Of a stretch of 64,000 nucleotides of DNA, positions 1-9,642 are shown piece by piece. The DNA is from Palsa-883 sp963847615 (GTDB lineage Bacteria > Pseudomonadota > Alphaproteobacteria > Acetobacterales > Acetobacteraceae). Each line of letters begins with the position of its first letter. The stretch's first letter is position 1. The stretch is from NCBI GenBank assembly GCA_963847615.1, contig CAWKAN010000020.1, forward strand, positions 1-64,000, given 5' to 3'. Under the pieces are notes generated by a model. It saw nothing but the letters and a program-made list of their open reading frames with translations, had not been told where the DNA came from and made no database searches. A program made the translations under genes and the position numbers.

Positions 1-166
1 TTCCGTCAGGCCCATGGCCCGGACTGAACGCGGCCACCCGGTCCGCTATCCAAATCGATCGGCGCCCCGGCACTCCCGGAACGGGATGCTGCAGCCTGGC
101 CTGAGCGCATCCTGAACCGGCAAGTCTTGGGCGTTGCCTGAACCCGTGGGCGCCAAACCCCCGCCG

Positions 167-1354
167 CTACACCATCATCAGGGCATGCGCCTCGAACCAG
201 GCCTCGATCGCCGCGGCCGGCATCGGGCGGCCGAACCGCCAGCCCTGGCCGACGTCGCAGCCGGCGCCGATCAGCCGCTGCTCGATCGCCGCGCTCTCGA
301 CCCCCTCGGCGACCACGTCCAACCCAAGCTCGTGCGCCAGGGCGATCGTCGCGCGGATGATCTTCCAGGCCTCGGGATCGGTTTCGCAGCAGGCGACGAA
401 GCTGCGGTCGATTTTCAGTTCGGAGTACGGCAGCCGCATCAGCGACAGCAGCGACGACTGCCCGGTGCCGAAATCGTCGAGCGACAGCCGGATCCCCTTG
501 GCCCGCAGGCGGGTCAGCACCTCGCTGGCCAGCTGCGGATCGGCGCTGACCACGCTTTCGGTGATCTCCGCGATCAACGCGCCCGGCGGCACGCCGGCCT
601 GCGCCAGCGCGGCATCGATCTCCTCCGGCAGGGCCGGGTTGGCGAGGATGAGCGGGGAGACGTTCACCGCCACGCCGCAATCCGGGTGCGGCACCCGCCA
701 TTGCCGGCAGGCGTCCAGCGATTGGCGCAAGACATCCCGGGTCAGTTGCACGATCAGCCCGTGACGCTCGGCGACCGGGATGAACAGGTCGGGGGGCACC
801 GGCGCGCCTCCGGGCGGTTGCCAGCGGGCCAGGGCCTCCAGCTCGACCGGGCGGCGGCTGATCAGCCCCAGCTTGGGCTGAAATGCCACCGTGACCTCGC
901 CGCGATCGAGCGCGTGGGCCAGCTCGGCGGCACTTGGCACGGCGACCCGACTGAGCGGGTCGGCGGCTGCGCGCGGCGGGACGTCATGCAGCAGCGCCCG
1001 CAGCGCGGCCGGCACGACCGGCTTTTCCAGCGCGCCGGCAATCCGCAGGCCGAGCGCCTCGGCCAGCCGGCAACCGGCCGAGCGCACCCGCGCGTCCATC
1101 CCCGAGATCAGCACCACCAGGGGCTCCGTGCCACGGCCGCGCAGCATGTGCAGCAGGCTGACGCCCTCGCGCGCCCCCAGCGACAGGTCGAGCACCACCG
1201 CGTCGTAGCTCTGCTGCGACAGGCAGCGCGCCGCTTCATCAAGATCCGCTGCGCCGTCGGCGACGAATCCCAGCGACTCGACCGCGCGGGCCACGATCAG
1301 CCGCTGGACGCGCTCGGCATCCACCGCCAGCAGCCGTCGGGGGCTGTCGGTCAT
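167..1354 (-). CDS. Receiver-like plus EAL domain cyclic-di-GMP phosphodiesterase
   Basis: The product is 395 aa. Residues 1-125 resemble a two-component receiver (opening MTDSPRRLLAVD, acceptor region VVLDLSL). Residues about 150-390 form an EAL domain. The signature ELEALARW, the catalytic DDFGTGQSS loop, LKIDRSFV and AEGVES are all present, so phosphodiesterase activity against cyclic-di-GMP is expected; this is family knowledge. The receiver lacks a clear DD acid pair after the first strand (VDAERVQ), so classical phosphorylation is uncertain. The ATG at 1354 begins the receiver fold; an open frame continues upstream to 1528 but is Arg/Pro-rich and non-conserved in character. The gene is divergent from the hydrolase that starts at 1549. 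Confidence 0.85.
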   Translation of the reverse strand: MTDSPRRLLAVDAERVQRLIVARAVESLGFVADGAADLDEAARCLSQQSYDAVVLDLSLGAREGVSLLHMLRGRGTEPLVVLISGMDARVRSAGCRLAEALGLRIAGALEKPVVPAALRALLHDVPPRAAADPLSRVAVPSAAELAHALDRGEVTVAFQPKLGLISRRPVELEALARWQPPGGAPVPPDLFIPVAERHGLIVQLTRDVLRQSLDACRQWRVPHPDCGVAVNVSPLILANPALPEEIDAALAQAGVPPGALIAEITESVVSADPQLASEVLTRLRAKGIRLSLDDFGTGQSSLLSLMRLPYSELKIDRSFVACCETDPEAWKIIRATIALAHELGLDVVAEGVESAAIEQRLIGAGCDVGQGWRFGRPMPAAAIEAWFEAHALMMV

Positions 1355-1548
1355 GGCGTCGGCCTGCCGCGTGGTGTCATGGCGAGCTGTTCCTCCGGCC
1401 TCGGCCCGCTGGTATCTGTCCGGCCGCGGCCTGCGCGGGCGGCGGTCCGGCGCGGGTCCGCGCGGCAGGCAGAGTTTCAGGGAAGTGTTGCGAACAGGTG
1501 AACAGAACCCGGTTGACATCCCCCGCACGCCGCCCGTCTGGTCCCGCC

Positions 1549-2439
1549 ATGCGATACGGGTCGGGACGGTTCTGGGCGATCGTGCTCGTGGTGGGGTTGG
1601 CGATCGGGCGCGCGGCGGTCGCGCAGCCCCTTCCCGGCACCACCAGCCATTTCTTCACCACCAGCGACGGGGTGCGGCTGCACTATCTGGAGGCGGGGCC
1701 ACGCACCGCGCCGAGCGGCACGGCGCACACCATCGTATTCGTGCCCGGCTGGACCATGCCCGCCTGGATCTGGCAACAGCAGCTCGCCGCCTTCGCCCCG
1801 GCCTACCGCGTCATCGCCTTCGATCCGCGCGGCCAGGGCGACTTCGAGATCCCCGCGACCGGCTACGATCCCACCCGGCGCGGCCGCGACATCGGCGAGC
1901 TGCTGGCCCATCTCGGCCCCGCGCCGGCCCTGGTGGTCGGCTGGTCGCTCGGCGTGCTCGACACCCTGGCCGCGGTGCACGTCGAGGGTGACGCGCATCT
2001 CGCGGGCCTCGTGCTGGTGGACAATTCGGTGGGCGAGGAGCCGCCGCCCGTGCCCGGCAAGCCCAGCCACGCCCGGCCGCTGCCGCACGCCGTGTTCATG
2101 CACAACTTCGTGCGGAGCATGTTCCGCCGCCCGCAGAGCCCGGCCTATCTCGACCGGCTGACCGCGGCGGCGCTGCGCACGCCGGAACCGGCGGCCCGCG
2201 CCCTGCTGTCCTACCCGGTGCCGCGGTCCTATTGGCGCGAAGCGGTCTATGCCGCCCGCGTGCCGGTGCTGTACGTCGTGCGCCCCGGCTTCGCCGCGCA
2301 GGCCGCCAACCTGCAGCGCAACCGCCCGGACACCGAGACCGCGGTGTTCCGCGACGCCGGCCACGCACTGTTCGTCGATGACGCGTCCCGTTTCGACGCG
2401 CTGATGCAGGATTTCATCCGCCGGCACGTCTGGCCGTGA
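1549..2439 (+). CDS. Secreted alpha/beta-fold hydrolase
   Basis: The product is 296 aa. An N-terminal hydrophobic segment (about residues 8-25, ending AVAQP) looks like a signal peptide. The alpha/beta hydrolase core follows: the oxyanion region FVPGWTMP, the nucleophile elbow GWSLG, and a late DAGHALF supplying the catalytic His. The substrate cannot be told from sequence. The ATG at 1549 is chosen because it puts the signal peptide at the N-terminus; an in-frame ATG at 1498 would add 17 unlikely residues. The stop overlaps the GTG start of the next gene (GTGA), suggesting translational coupling. Confidence 0.85.
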   Translation: MRYGSGRFWAIVLVVGLAIGRAAVAQPLPGTTSHFFTTSDGVRLHYLEAGPRTAPSGTAHTIVFVPGWTMPAWIWQQQLAAFAPAYRVIAFDPRGQGDFEIPATGYDPTRRGRDIGELLAHLGPAPALVVGWSLGVLDTLAAVHVEGDAHLAGLVLVDNSVGEEPPPVPGKPSHARPLPHAVFMHNFVRSMFRRPQSPAYLDRLTAAALRTPEPAARALLSYPVPRSYWREAVYAARVPVLYVVRPGFAAQAANLQRNRPDTETAVFRDAGHALFVDDASRFDALMQDFIRRHVWP

Positions 2440-4880
2440 CCGCCCTGCTGCCGCTGTTCCTGGTGTCGCTGACGGCGCTGGGCTGCGAGATCGCGCTGAC
2501 CCGCTACTTCGCCGTCGCCAAGTGGTCGGAGTATGGCTACTGGGTGATCTCCATCGTCATGGTGGGGTTCGCGCTGTCCGGCGTGGTGCTGGCGTTGTGG
2601 CGCGACGCGCTGGCCCGGCGGGGCAACCGGCTGCTGGCCTGGCTGCCGGCCCTGCTGATCGCCACCGGCGCGCTGGGCTACCACCTGACCACCATCAATC
2701 CGTTCAATCCGCTGGAGTTGCAGAATCCGGCGACCTGGCTGCCGCAGCTCGGCTATATCGGCCTCTATTACGCCAGCCTGCTGCCGTTCTTCGCCCTGGC
2801 CGGGCTGTTCGTCAGCCTGAGCTTCGTGCTGCACCCGGGGCGCACCGGCCTGGTCTACGCCTTCGACCTGACCGGCGCCGGCGCCGGCGCCGCCCTGGTG
2901 CTGGCGCTGATGTTCGTGGTGCCGCCGTTCTTCCTGGTCCCCGCGCTGCTGCCGGCGCTGGTGCTGGCCGTGCCGTTCGTGCCGGGCCGGCGCTGGCCCG
3001 CCATGCTCGCCGCGCTGCTGGCGCTGGTCGCGGCCGAGGCGTTGCTGCTGGGCGACAACCAGGCACGGTTCAACGACTTCAAGCCGATCTATGCCCCGCT
3101 GCACACGCCGGGCGCGCAGGTGCTGGCCGAACGCCTGTCGCCGCGCGGCGACGACATGCTGCTCGACGACTTCACCGAGCGGGTGGACACCGACGTCTCC
3201 AACGACGCCGCCATGCTCGGGCTGCCCGGCCCGCCGCGCAGTTTCGGCCTGTATCGCGACGGCGAGCGCATCGCCTCGCTGCCGCGGCCGGGGCCGGTGG
3301 ATGTCGGCTACGCCGGGGCCGCGCTGGACGCCTTGCCGTACCAGCTCGTCCCCCACGCCCGCGTGCTGCTGATCGGCGCCGGCGGCGGGTTCCGCCCGGC
3401 CGAGGCGCTGGCGCTCGGCGCCGCCCGGGTCACCGTGGTCGAACCCGAGCCGACCCTGCACGACGCGCTGCGCCACGGCCTCGGCCCGTCGCCCGCTCTG
3501 GCTTCGAGCCCCCGCATCCATCTGTCCCCGGCCGGGCCGCTGGCCGCGGTGCGCACCGGCCGGCGCTACGACCTCATCGACCTGTCCGCCGACTTCCTCG
3601 ACGCCGCCGCGGCCAACGCGACCGGCTTCAGCGTCGAGGCGCTCACCGCCGACCTGGCCGCGCTGGCGCCGGACGGGCTGGTCTCGATCCCGGTGTCGAT
3701 CCGCGATTTTCCCACCTACGCCAGCCGCATGCTGGCGACCGTGCGCGCCGCCCTGCTGGCCGCCGGCCTCGCCGATCCGGCGCGCCACGTGGTGGTCTAC
3801 CGCTCGGCCTGGAACGTGCGCATCCTGGTCTCGCCGGCGGTATGGGACGCGGCGCGCATCGCCGCGGTCCGCCGCTTCTGCGACGACCGCTCGTTCGACG
3901 TCTCGTGGTATCCCGGCATCGACGTCGCGGCGGCGCGGGCGAAATTGTACAACAACCTGCCCTCGGTGTCGTTCGCCGAGGGCACCACCGACGCGACCAG
4001 CCCGGACGACGCCATCGCCAACGAGGCGGCGGCGATGCTGGACGCCCAGCCGACGCCGTCGCGGCAGGTGTTCGACCTGGCGCCGATCACGCTCGACCGG
4101 CCGTTCTACTATGCCGTGCTGCGGCTCGATCAGCTCGGCACCCTGCTGCGCCGGCTGGAGGTGCTGCCGCAGCCGGAGATCGCCGGCCTGGTCAACCTGG
4201 CGGTGCTGGCCCAGGCGGCGCTGCTGGCGCTGCTGGTGCTGCTGGTGCCGCTGGCCGCGCCGCGCCGGGTCCGCGACCGGGCAGGGGGCGTGCTGCGCCC
4301 GATCGTCTATTTCCCGGCGCTCGGCCTCGGGTTCCTGTTCATCGAGATCTACCTGATCGGCCAGGCCAGCCTGTGGCTGCACGACCGCGCCAGCGGCTTT
4401 GCGCTGGTGCTGACCGGGATGCTGGTGTTCTCCGGGCTGGGCAGCCTGCTGGCCGACCGCGCCTATGGCGCGCCGTGGCGGGCGGTCGCGCTGGCCAGCC
4501 TGGTCGCGCTGGCCTGGATCGGCGCCGTGCTGCTCGGGCTGCGCCCGCTGATGCTGGACACGCTGGCCCTGCCGTTCCCGGCGCGCGCCGCGCTGGTGCT
4601 TTGCGTCGCCGCACCGGTGTCGCTGGCTCTGGGGCTGCCGTTCCCGCTCGGCCTGTCGCGGCTCGGCGGCGGCGGCATGCTGCCCTGGGCCTGGGCGCTG
4701 AACGGCGCGTTCTCGGTGGTCGCCACGCCGCTGGCCAACCTGATCGCGCGCGAGGTGGGATACGACTGGGTTCTGTTGTGTGCCGCCTTGCTGTATGTGC
4801 TGGCCGTGGTTAGTTTCCCCTCAGCCAGAAAGAGCGTTCTGTGGCCGGATTTGGCGATGCACTCTCACGTCGCGGATTGA
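2436..4880 (+). CDS. Multi-spanning membrane protein with spermidine-synthase-like domain
   Basis: The product is 814 aa with a GTG start overlapping the preceding stop. The N-terminal third has about six hydrophobic helices. The middle (about residues 290-470) carries a Rossmann methyltransferase/aminopropyltransferase fold with an SAM-type glycine loop (LLIGAGGGF near residue 311) and the acidic VVEPEP strand end. The C-terminal third is again strongly hydrophobic (about six helices). This matches membrane-fused spermidine-synthase-like proteins of unknown substrate. It is followed by an isoaspartyl-methyltransferase-like gene whose signal-peptide coding region overlaps its 3' end, so the two may act together at or outside the membrane. 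Confidence 0.8.
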   Translation: MTALLPLFLVSLTALGCEIALTRYFAVAKWSEYGYWVISIVMVGFALSGVVLALWRDALARRGNRLLAWLPALLIATGALGYHLTTINPFNPLELQNPATWLPQLGYIGLYYASLLPFFALAGLFVSLSFVLHPGRTGLVYAFDLTGAGAGAALVLALMFVVPPFFLVPALLPALVLAVPFVPGRRWPAMLAALLALVAAEALLLGDNQARFNDFKPIYAPLHTPGAQVLAERLSPRGDDMLLDDFTERVDTDVSNDAAMLGLPGPPRSFGLYRDGERIASLPRPGPVDVGYAGAALDALPYQLVPHARVLLIGAGGGFRPAEALALGAARVTVVEPEPTLHDALRHGLGPSPALASSPRIHLSPAGPLAAVRTGRRYDLIDLSADFLDAAAANATGFSVEALTADLAALAPDGLVSIPVSIRDFPTYASRMLATVRAALLAAGLADPARHVVVYRSAWNVRILVSPAVWDAARIAAVRRFCDDRSFDVSWYPGIDVAAARAKLYNNLPSVSFAEGTTDATSPDDAIANEAAAMLDAQPTPSRQVFDLAPITLDRPFYYAVLRLDQLGTLLRRLEVLPQPEIAGLVNLAVLAQAALLALLVLLVPLAAPRRVRDRAGGVLRPIVYFPALGLGFLFIEIYLIGQASLWLHDRASGFALVLTGMLVFSGLGSLLADRAYGAPWRAVALASLVALAWIGAVLLGLRPLMLDTLALPFPARAALVLCVAAPVSLALGLPFPLGLSRLGGGGMLPWAWALNGAFSVVATPLANLIAREVGYDWVLLCAALLYVLAVVSFPSARKSVLWPDLAMHSHVAD

Positions 4881-5759
4881 TCGCCGGCGCCGCGGCGCTG
4901 GCCGTCGCGCGCCCGGCGCTGGCCGCGCGCCGAGGCCTGGACGCACGCGGCGTACGCAGCGGCGATGCTTGCCTCCGGCCGCCCGGTGCACCAGAGCCAG
5001 GCGCAGTTCGACGCCATCCAGGCGCGCAAGCCGGCGGCGATGCAGCGGATCGCGGCCTACCTGAAGCAGCATCTGGGCCATGCCGACCCGGCGGTGATGG
5101 CGGCGTTCGAGGCGGTGCCGCGCGAGTATTTCCACTACATCTACTCCGAGCACCTGGCGACGCCGGGCGACGCGTATGAGACGGTGCCGAAGCCCTGGGG
5201 CCTGGGCTACGGCTCGGCGCTGTCGGACTATCTCGGCCAGGCCTACATGACGCAGATCTGCCAGCCGAAACCAGGCGACGTGACGCTGGAGATCGGCACC
5301 GGGTCGGGGTTCCAGAGCGCGCTGCTGTCGCGCATCGTCGCGCAGGCCTACACGATCGAGATCATCCAGCCGCTGGGCGAGGCGGTGGCGAAGATTTTCG
5401 CGCCGATCGGCTACGACAACGTGCACACCCGGGTGGGCGACGGGTATTACGGCTGGCCCGAGGTGACGGGCGGGTTCGACATCGTCATCGTCACCTGCGC
5501 CGCGCAATACGCGCCGCCCGACCTGTTCAAGCAGATGAAGCCGGGCGGGCGCATGGTCATTCCGATCGGCCAACCGTTCAAGCGCGGCCAGGTGCTCTAC
5601 GTCTACACCAAGGACGACGAGGGCAAGATCCATTCCCGTCGCGACATGGGCGTGTTCTTCATCCCGATGACCGGCGCGATCATGCGGCTGCCGCGGCCGA
5701 CGCAGGGCGCGATGGCGGCGCACCCCAGGGTCGAACCGGTCAAGACCACCACCGACTGA
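4841..5759 (+). CDS. Tat-exported protein-L-isoaspartate O-methyltransferase-like protein, frameshifted
   Basis: The main open frame from ATG 4965 (264 aa) has PCMT-family features: AAFEAVPREYF, the SAM loop LEIGTGSGFQSALLS, and KPGGRMVIPIG. Just upstream, in another frame from GTG 4841, is a twin-arginine signal (SRRGLIAGAAALAVARPALA). The main frame is open upstream of 4965 and reads AEAWTHAAYAAAML, which would join naturally to the signal near 4925. A one-base frame correction there gives a normal exported protein of about 305 aa. The alternative is a cytoplasmic protein starting at 4965. Isoaspartyl repair of periplasmic proteins is the inferred role. Confidence 0.7.
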
Positions 5760-5921
5760 GGTGCCGCGTGCGTACACCTCTGCCGCGCTTGCGGGCTTGG
5801 GCCGCGAAGAGCGGACCAAGGTCGCCGAGCGCTTGCGACACGGGTGAGGGAGGTGCCGCACGCTCCACCCTCGCGTCTTATACCAGGCGTCCGAATGATC
5901 GACTCTTGGGCGCTGCTACCA

Positions 5922-6010
5922 CGTCATGCCGGCGCAGGCCGGCATCCACGACTTCTTGCCTGCGTGCAGCAAGCAAAATCGTGGATGCCGGGCCTCCGTC
6001 CGGCGTGACG
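5922..6010. repeat. REP-like inverted repeat
   Basis: An imperfect inverted repeat of about 30 bp per arm (5922-5951 and 5979-6010; arms begin CGTCATGCCGG and end CCGGCGTGACG) separated by about 27 bp. It lies in the gene-free stretch 5760-6140 between two convergent genes, where a hairpin could end transcription from both sides. Nothing else recognisable is seen in that stretch. Confidence 0.75.
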
Positions 6011-6140
6011 AGGGCGCGGCGTCGATAGGTCAAACTTTCCGTCGGCTGGCATTACGCTGCTTGCCGAAGCCTCCCGCGAAGCGCCGGACAGGCGCACGCA
6101 ATCCCGGTCTGCCCGCTGCCCCCGCGGCTCATCGCCGCGT

Positions 6141-6830
6141 TCACTCGAACAGCGCCACCGCGCGGATCGGGCTCGCCGTGCCGCCGCGGATCTTCAACGG
6201 AAACCCAATGAACCGGAACCGCCCGCGGCCGATCAGCCGGTCCAGGTTGGCCAGGCATTCGATGTGGGTGATGCCGCGCTCGGCGCAGGCCATGTGCGCC
6301 TGGTAGTTCAGCTCGCCCTCGGGGGCCGGGCTGATCGCCTCGACGCCGAACATGAAGATGCCGTGATCGGCCAGCCAGTGCACGGACTCCAGCGCCAGGC
6401 CGGGAAAGTCGTGCAGGTAGCCGGGCTTGCCGAGCAGCCGGTCATTGGTCGCCATGTACAGCAGCACGGTGTCGCCGGGCCGGATCTCCTGGCCGGAGGC
6501 ATCCAGTGCCGCGCGCATCTCCGGCACGCTGATCGCGTGCTGCAATGGCACGTGCGACAGGTCGAGGCAGATCGCCGAGGTAAAAAACCGCTCCAGCGGC
6601 ACCTCGTCGATCGACAATGCGCCCGGGCGCGGATCGAAATGCACCGGCGCATCGACATGCGTGCCGGCGTGATCGGACAGCGCGATGGACAGCGCTTTCG
6701 AGCTGAACACCGTGTTTCCGGCGATCTTTTTCTCCGAATGATCGCCCCACACCGTCATGATCACCGGCGGATGGCTGGGGTGGGTCTGGGTGCGGTGAAA
6801 CAGCTCGCGGCTCAGATCGATCAGTTCCAT
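6141..6830 (-). CDS. Cyclase / kynurenine-formamidase family metal hydrolase
   Basis: The product is 229 aa. The family signature HAGTHVDAPVHF is present (metal-binding His and Asp), with a later HIECLANLDRL segment, matching the Cyclase family (PF04199) that includes kynurenine formamidase KynB. The exact amide or lactone substrate is not clear. The start at 6830 opens MELIDLSREL, typical of the family. It overlaps the stop of the CobW-like gene upstream by 10 bp, and both follow a sulfurtransferase gene, so this is the last gene of a three-gene operon. A CobW-type metallochaperone beside a metal-dependent cyclase suggests metal delivery; this is inference. Confidence 0.85.
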   Translation of the reverse strand: MELIDLSRELFHRTQTHPSHPPVIMTVWGDHSEKKIAGNTVFSSKALSIALSDHAGTHVDAPVHFDPRPGALSIDEVPLERFFTSAICLDLSHVPLQHAISVPEMRAALDASGQEIRPGDTVLLYMATNDRLLGKPGYLHDFPGLALESVHWLADHGIFMFGVEAISPAPEGELNYQAHMACAERGITHIECLANLDRLIGRGRFRFIGFPLKIRGGTASPIRAVALFE

Positions 6831-7885
6831 GGCGGTCTCCTGGTTGCGTCGATCACCTCGGCCTCGATGGCGTCGAGCAGGCGGGCGGGAAAATACCGCG
6901 GGATCGCCTCGCCGATGAACACCACGCGGGTGCGGCGGTCCGCGGACGGCCAGCGGTCGAGCCATTCCGGCGGCGCGAAGACGTGCCGCACGCCATGCAG
7001 CAGCGCCGGGCGACCGGGCATCTCGGCCACATCCACCAGCCCCTTCAGCCGCAACAGTCGCTCGCCGCAATGTTCCACCAGCGCTTCGAGCCACAGCGTC
7101 AGCGCCAGTGCCGGCAACGGCCGGTCGCGCGTCAGGCTGAACGTTGCGATGCCGTCGCTGTGCGCCGCTTGCGGCCAGGGCGAAGCCGGGAAGCGCGATG
7201 CTGCCGGCGCGTCCGCCAGCGTCGCGAGGCGCGCCAGGCGCGCCTCGGCATCGGCCGCGCGCGACGCCGCGCCGGCCGCGGCGAATGCGGCGGTTCCCGC
7301 GGCAAACAGCGCGCTCGGCGCGACGTCGCCGGCGACGGCGCCGAGCAGCGGCGCACCCGGGTTGAGCGCGCCCAGCCGTGCGCGCAGCCGGTCGGTATCG
7401 CCGGCAACATCGGTCTTGGTCAGCAGCAGCCGATCCGCCAACGCCGCCTGGCGGCGCGCCTCCGGATGGCGGTCCAGCGTCACCGCGCCGTGCTGCGCAT
7501 CCACCAATGTCAGCAGCGTATCGATCGCGTGGTGGCGGGCGACGTCGCGGTCGCTCATCAGCGCCTGCAGGATCGGCGCCGGATCGGCCAGGCCGGAGGT
7601 CTCGACCAGCACCCGGTCATAGGCGATCTCGCCGGCCTCGCGCCGGGCGCGCAGCTCCAGCAGCGTCGCCAGCAGGTCGGCCCGCACCGCGCAGCACAGG
7701 CAGCCGGTGCTGAGCGTCAGCAGCGACTCGTCGCTGGCGGCGATCAGCTCGTGGTCCAGGCCGATTTCGCCGAACTCGTTGACGATCACCGCGGTGCGCG
7801 CGAAGGCCGGGTTGCGCAGCAGCCGCGCGATCAGCGTCGTCTTGCCGCTGCCGAGGAACCCGGTGACGATGGAAACCGGCAGCAA
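6821..7885 (-). CDS. CobW/COG0523-family GTPase, putative metal chaperone
   Basis: About 354 aa from a TTG at 7885. It has Walker A (GFLGSGKTTL), the zinc-binding CxCC motif in TGCLCCAVR, Walker B/ETSG (VLVETSGLADP), the guanine-specificity TKTD, and a CobW C-terminal domain (LKGLVDVAEMPG...). The frame is open upstream to an ATG at 7963, but that stretch overlaps the 3' end of the sulfurtransferase gene and is Arg-rich, so the short form is preferred. COG0523 proteins insert zinc or cobalt into client enzymes; the adjoining metal-dependent cyclase is the obvious candidate client, by inference. Confidence 0.85.
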   Translation of the reverse strand: MLPVSIVTGFLGSGKTTLIARLLRNPAFARTAVIVNEFGEIGLDHELIAASDESLLTLSTGCLCCAVRADLLATLLELRARREAGEIAYDRVLVETSGLADPAPILQALMSDRDVARHHAIDTLLTLVDAQHGAVTLDRHPEARRQAALADRLLLTKTDVAGDTDRLRARLGALNPGAPLLGAVAGDVAPSALFAAGTAAFAAAGAASRAADAEARLARLATLADAPAASRFPASPWPQAAHSDGIATFSLTRDRPLPALALTLWLEALVEHCGERLLRLKGLVDVAEMPGRPALLHGVRHVFAPPEWLDRWPSADRRTRVVFIGEAIPRYFPARLLDAIEAEVIDATRRPPWN

Positions 7886-7904
7886 CGAAGTCGGCCCGTC
7901 CGCG

Positions 7905-8784
7905 TCAGCCCGTCTCCATCGGCAGCGACGGATCGATCGCCCATTCCGACAGCGACGCGTCATAAATCTTCACGTCGCTATGACCCAGCATCACCAGCGC
8001 CAGCGCGTCGGCGCTCGCCGCGATGCCGCCGCCGCAATAGGCTGATGACCGGCTTGTCCAGCGCGCCAACCGCAGCGAAACGCCGGCGCAGCTCGGCGGC
8101 CGGCAGGAAGGTGTTGGTTGCGGTATCGAGCAGATGCGCCGCGGGCAGGTTGACGCTGCCGGCGATGCGGCCCGGGCGGCCGTAGCTGTTGCCGCCGCTG
8201 CCGCTGTGCTGCTGCGGCAGCAACGCGTTCAGCGTGCACACCCCGCCATCGCCGATCGCCGCCAGCACCTGCGCCTTGTTGACCATCAGGTCACGCACCT
8301 CGCGCACGGTGAAATCGCCCGCTGCCCGCGGCCTCGCCGGTCCGGCTTCGCTCGCGCGGCCCTCGCGCGCCCATTTCTGCCAGCCGCCGTTCAGCACCGC
8401 GGCATTGTCGAAGCCGAACACCCGCAGCAGCCACCACATCCGCGTCGCCCACCAGGCATTCGCGGTGCTGTAGGTGACGACGCGCGTCGCGTTGCCGACG
8501 CCGAGGCGGCGCATCGCGGCGGCGAACGCCTCCGGCGCCTGGCGCATGAAGCGGAACCGGTGCGCGGTGTCGGACACGTCGCGCAGCATGTCGATGAACT
8601 GCGCGCCCGGGATGTGGGCGGTTTCGAAGTCGGCGCGGCCGGGGACGACCTGGTAGGTGATCTTCGGGTCGGGGATCAGATGCGTGGTGCAGTCGAACAC
8701 CAGCACGTTCGGGTCGGCGAGATGGTCCGCCAGCCAGTCGGTCTCCACCAGGAACTCCGGATGGACAAAGCCGGATGTGCTCAT
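7905..8784 (-). CDS. Two-domain thiosulfate/3-mercaptopyruvate sulfurtransferase, frameshifted at the active site
   Basis: Two rhodanese domains are seen. The first has GRADFETAHIPGAQFID. The second reads normally to KPVI and then goes out of frame near 8046. Removing one base there restores AYCGGGIAASADALAL, the catalytic-cysteine loop, followed by GHSDVKIYDASLSEWA and the stop at 7905. The corrected protein is about 292 aa, the normal length for SseA-type enzymes. The start at 8784 has a good GGGAGG ribosome site. Either a consensus error or a loss-of-function lesion exactly before the catalytic Cys. First gene of the operon with the CobW-like and cyclase genes. Confidence 0.85.
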
Positions 8785-8838
8785 GTTGTCGCCTCCCTCG
8801 CTTGGCCGGTGCATGGCGCGCCCGGCCTCCCCCAGTGT

Positions 8839-9050
8839 GATCCCGGCCGCGGGCTGGCCTCAAGGGCGCCCCTTCGGCCGCCCAGGGCAGGCGGGTGAAC
8901 GAAAGTAAGGCTGGGGCTTCGCCCCAGACCCCACCAAGGGGCACTGCCCCTTGGAACCCCGCCAAGGGCGGAGCCCTTGGAACCCATGACTGGGAGTGTG
9001 GGGAGGGGAAGGGGGCGTGTGGGCGGGGTGTCAGTGCCGCCCCTCGCGAG
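8839..9050. repeat. Left arm of a large interrupted inverted repeat
   Basis: This arm pairs with 11458-11670 on the opposite side of the IS1595-type element. Matching blocks run from a GATCCCGG outer end, through GC-rich mini-hairpins (for example GGGGCTTCGCCCC), to the inner end (GTGTCAGTGCCGCCC), with the last 30 bp before 9050 identical to the opposite arm. Related blocks recur at 22760-23085. Bases 8785-8838 between the sulfurtransferase start and this arm hold nothing recognisable beyond the ribosome-binding site. Confidence 0.8.
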
Positions 9051-9642
9051 GGCGATTATGCCTTAGTTGACACCCGCCGGAATTTCTTCCCATTTGCGGC
9101 AGAGGGATGCGCAGGCGAAACCCAGCGTTTTTTCGGGCAGCCCAAAAAATCTCATGCTGCGCAAGGCGGCGGTCATTCGTGAATGGGGGTAGGCTGATTT
9201 GCCACCGCATCATCGCCGCTTGACTTACGTCCGGACGATCTGCGATATGGGTGTCGGCGCCGGTGTAACCGACGGGATGGTTGACGCCATCACCGTCGGC
9301 AAACACCGGTCCCGGCAACAGGGTGACCCCCACGCCGGGGTGGAGGTCGGGCGTAGAGAATGCCAAACCGCCGCTCTTCCCGAGCGCCGCAAGATGGCAC
9401 AATGCCCGGCTTTCTGCAAGGGGAACCGCCCCAGCAGAAGGCATATCTCATGCCCAATGTCCGCTGGACGCCGCGCAGACCACGGTGGCGTCGTTACGTG
9501 GTCGCGAGACCACGTCCGCACTTGCGGCTGTAGCTGTAGGCGCACGCACTGCGGCGCTCGGCTAGCGTTAGCGGTCGAGCGTCGCTCGCTTTCATCATTC
9601 CTCTAGCGGCGCGGGGCAATACTCGCGCCTAGGAGAGCGACA

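Noticed and set aside
2247..4382. Very long minus-strand open frame (711 codons) opposite the membrane protein gene
   Set aside because: Gln/Arg/His-rich composition typical of the antisense of GC-rich coding DNA; the plus strand encodes a clear membrane/Rossmann protein.
7886..7963. ATG start at 7963 for the CobW-like gene
   Set aside because: Would place about 26 Arg-rich residues inside the coding end of the sulfurtransferase; the TTG at 7885 gives a normal CobW N-terminus.
9199..9606. Extra gene at the left side of the IS1595-type element
   Set aside because: Cys/Arg-rich frame lacking a ribosome site or recognisable fold; probably non-coding.
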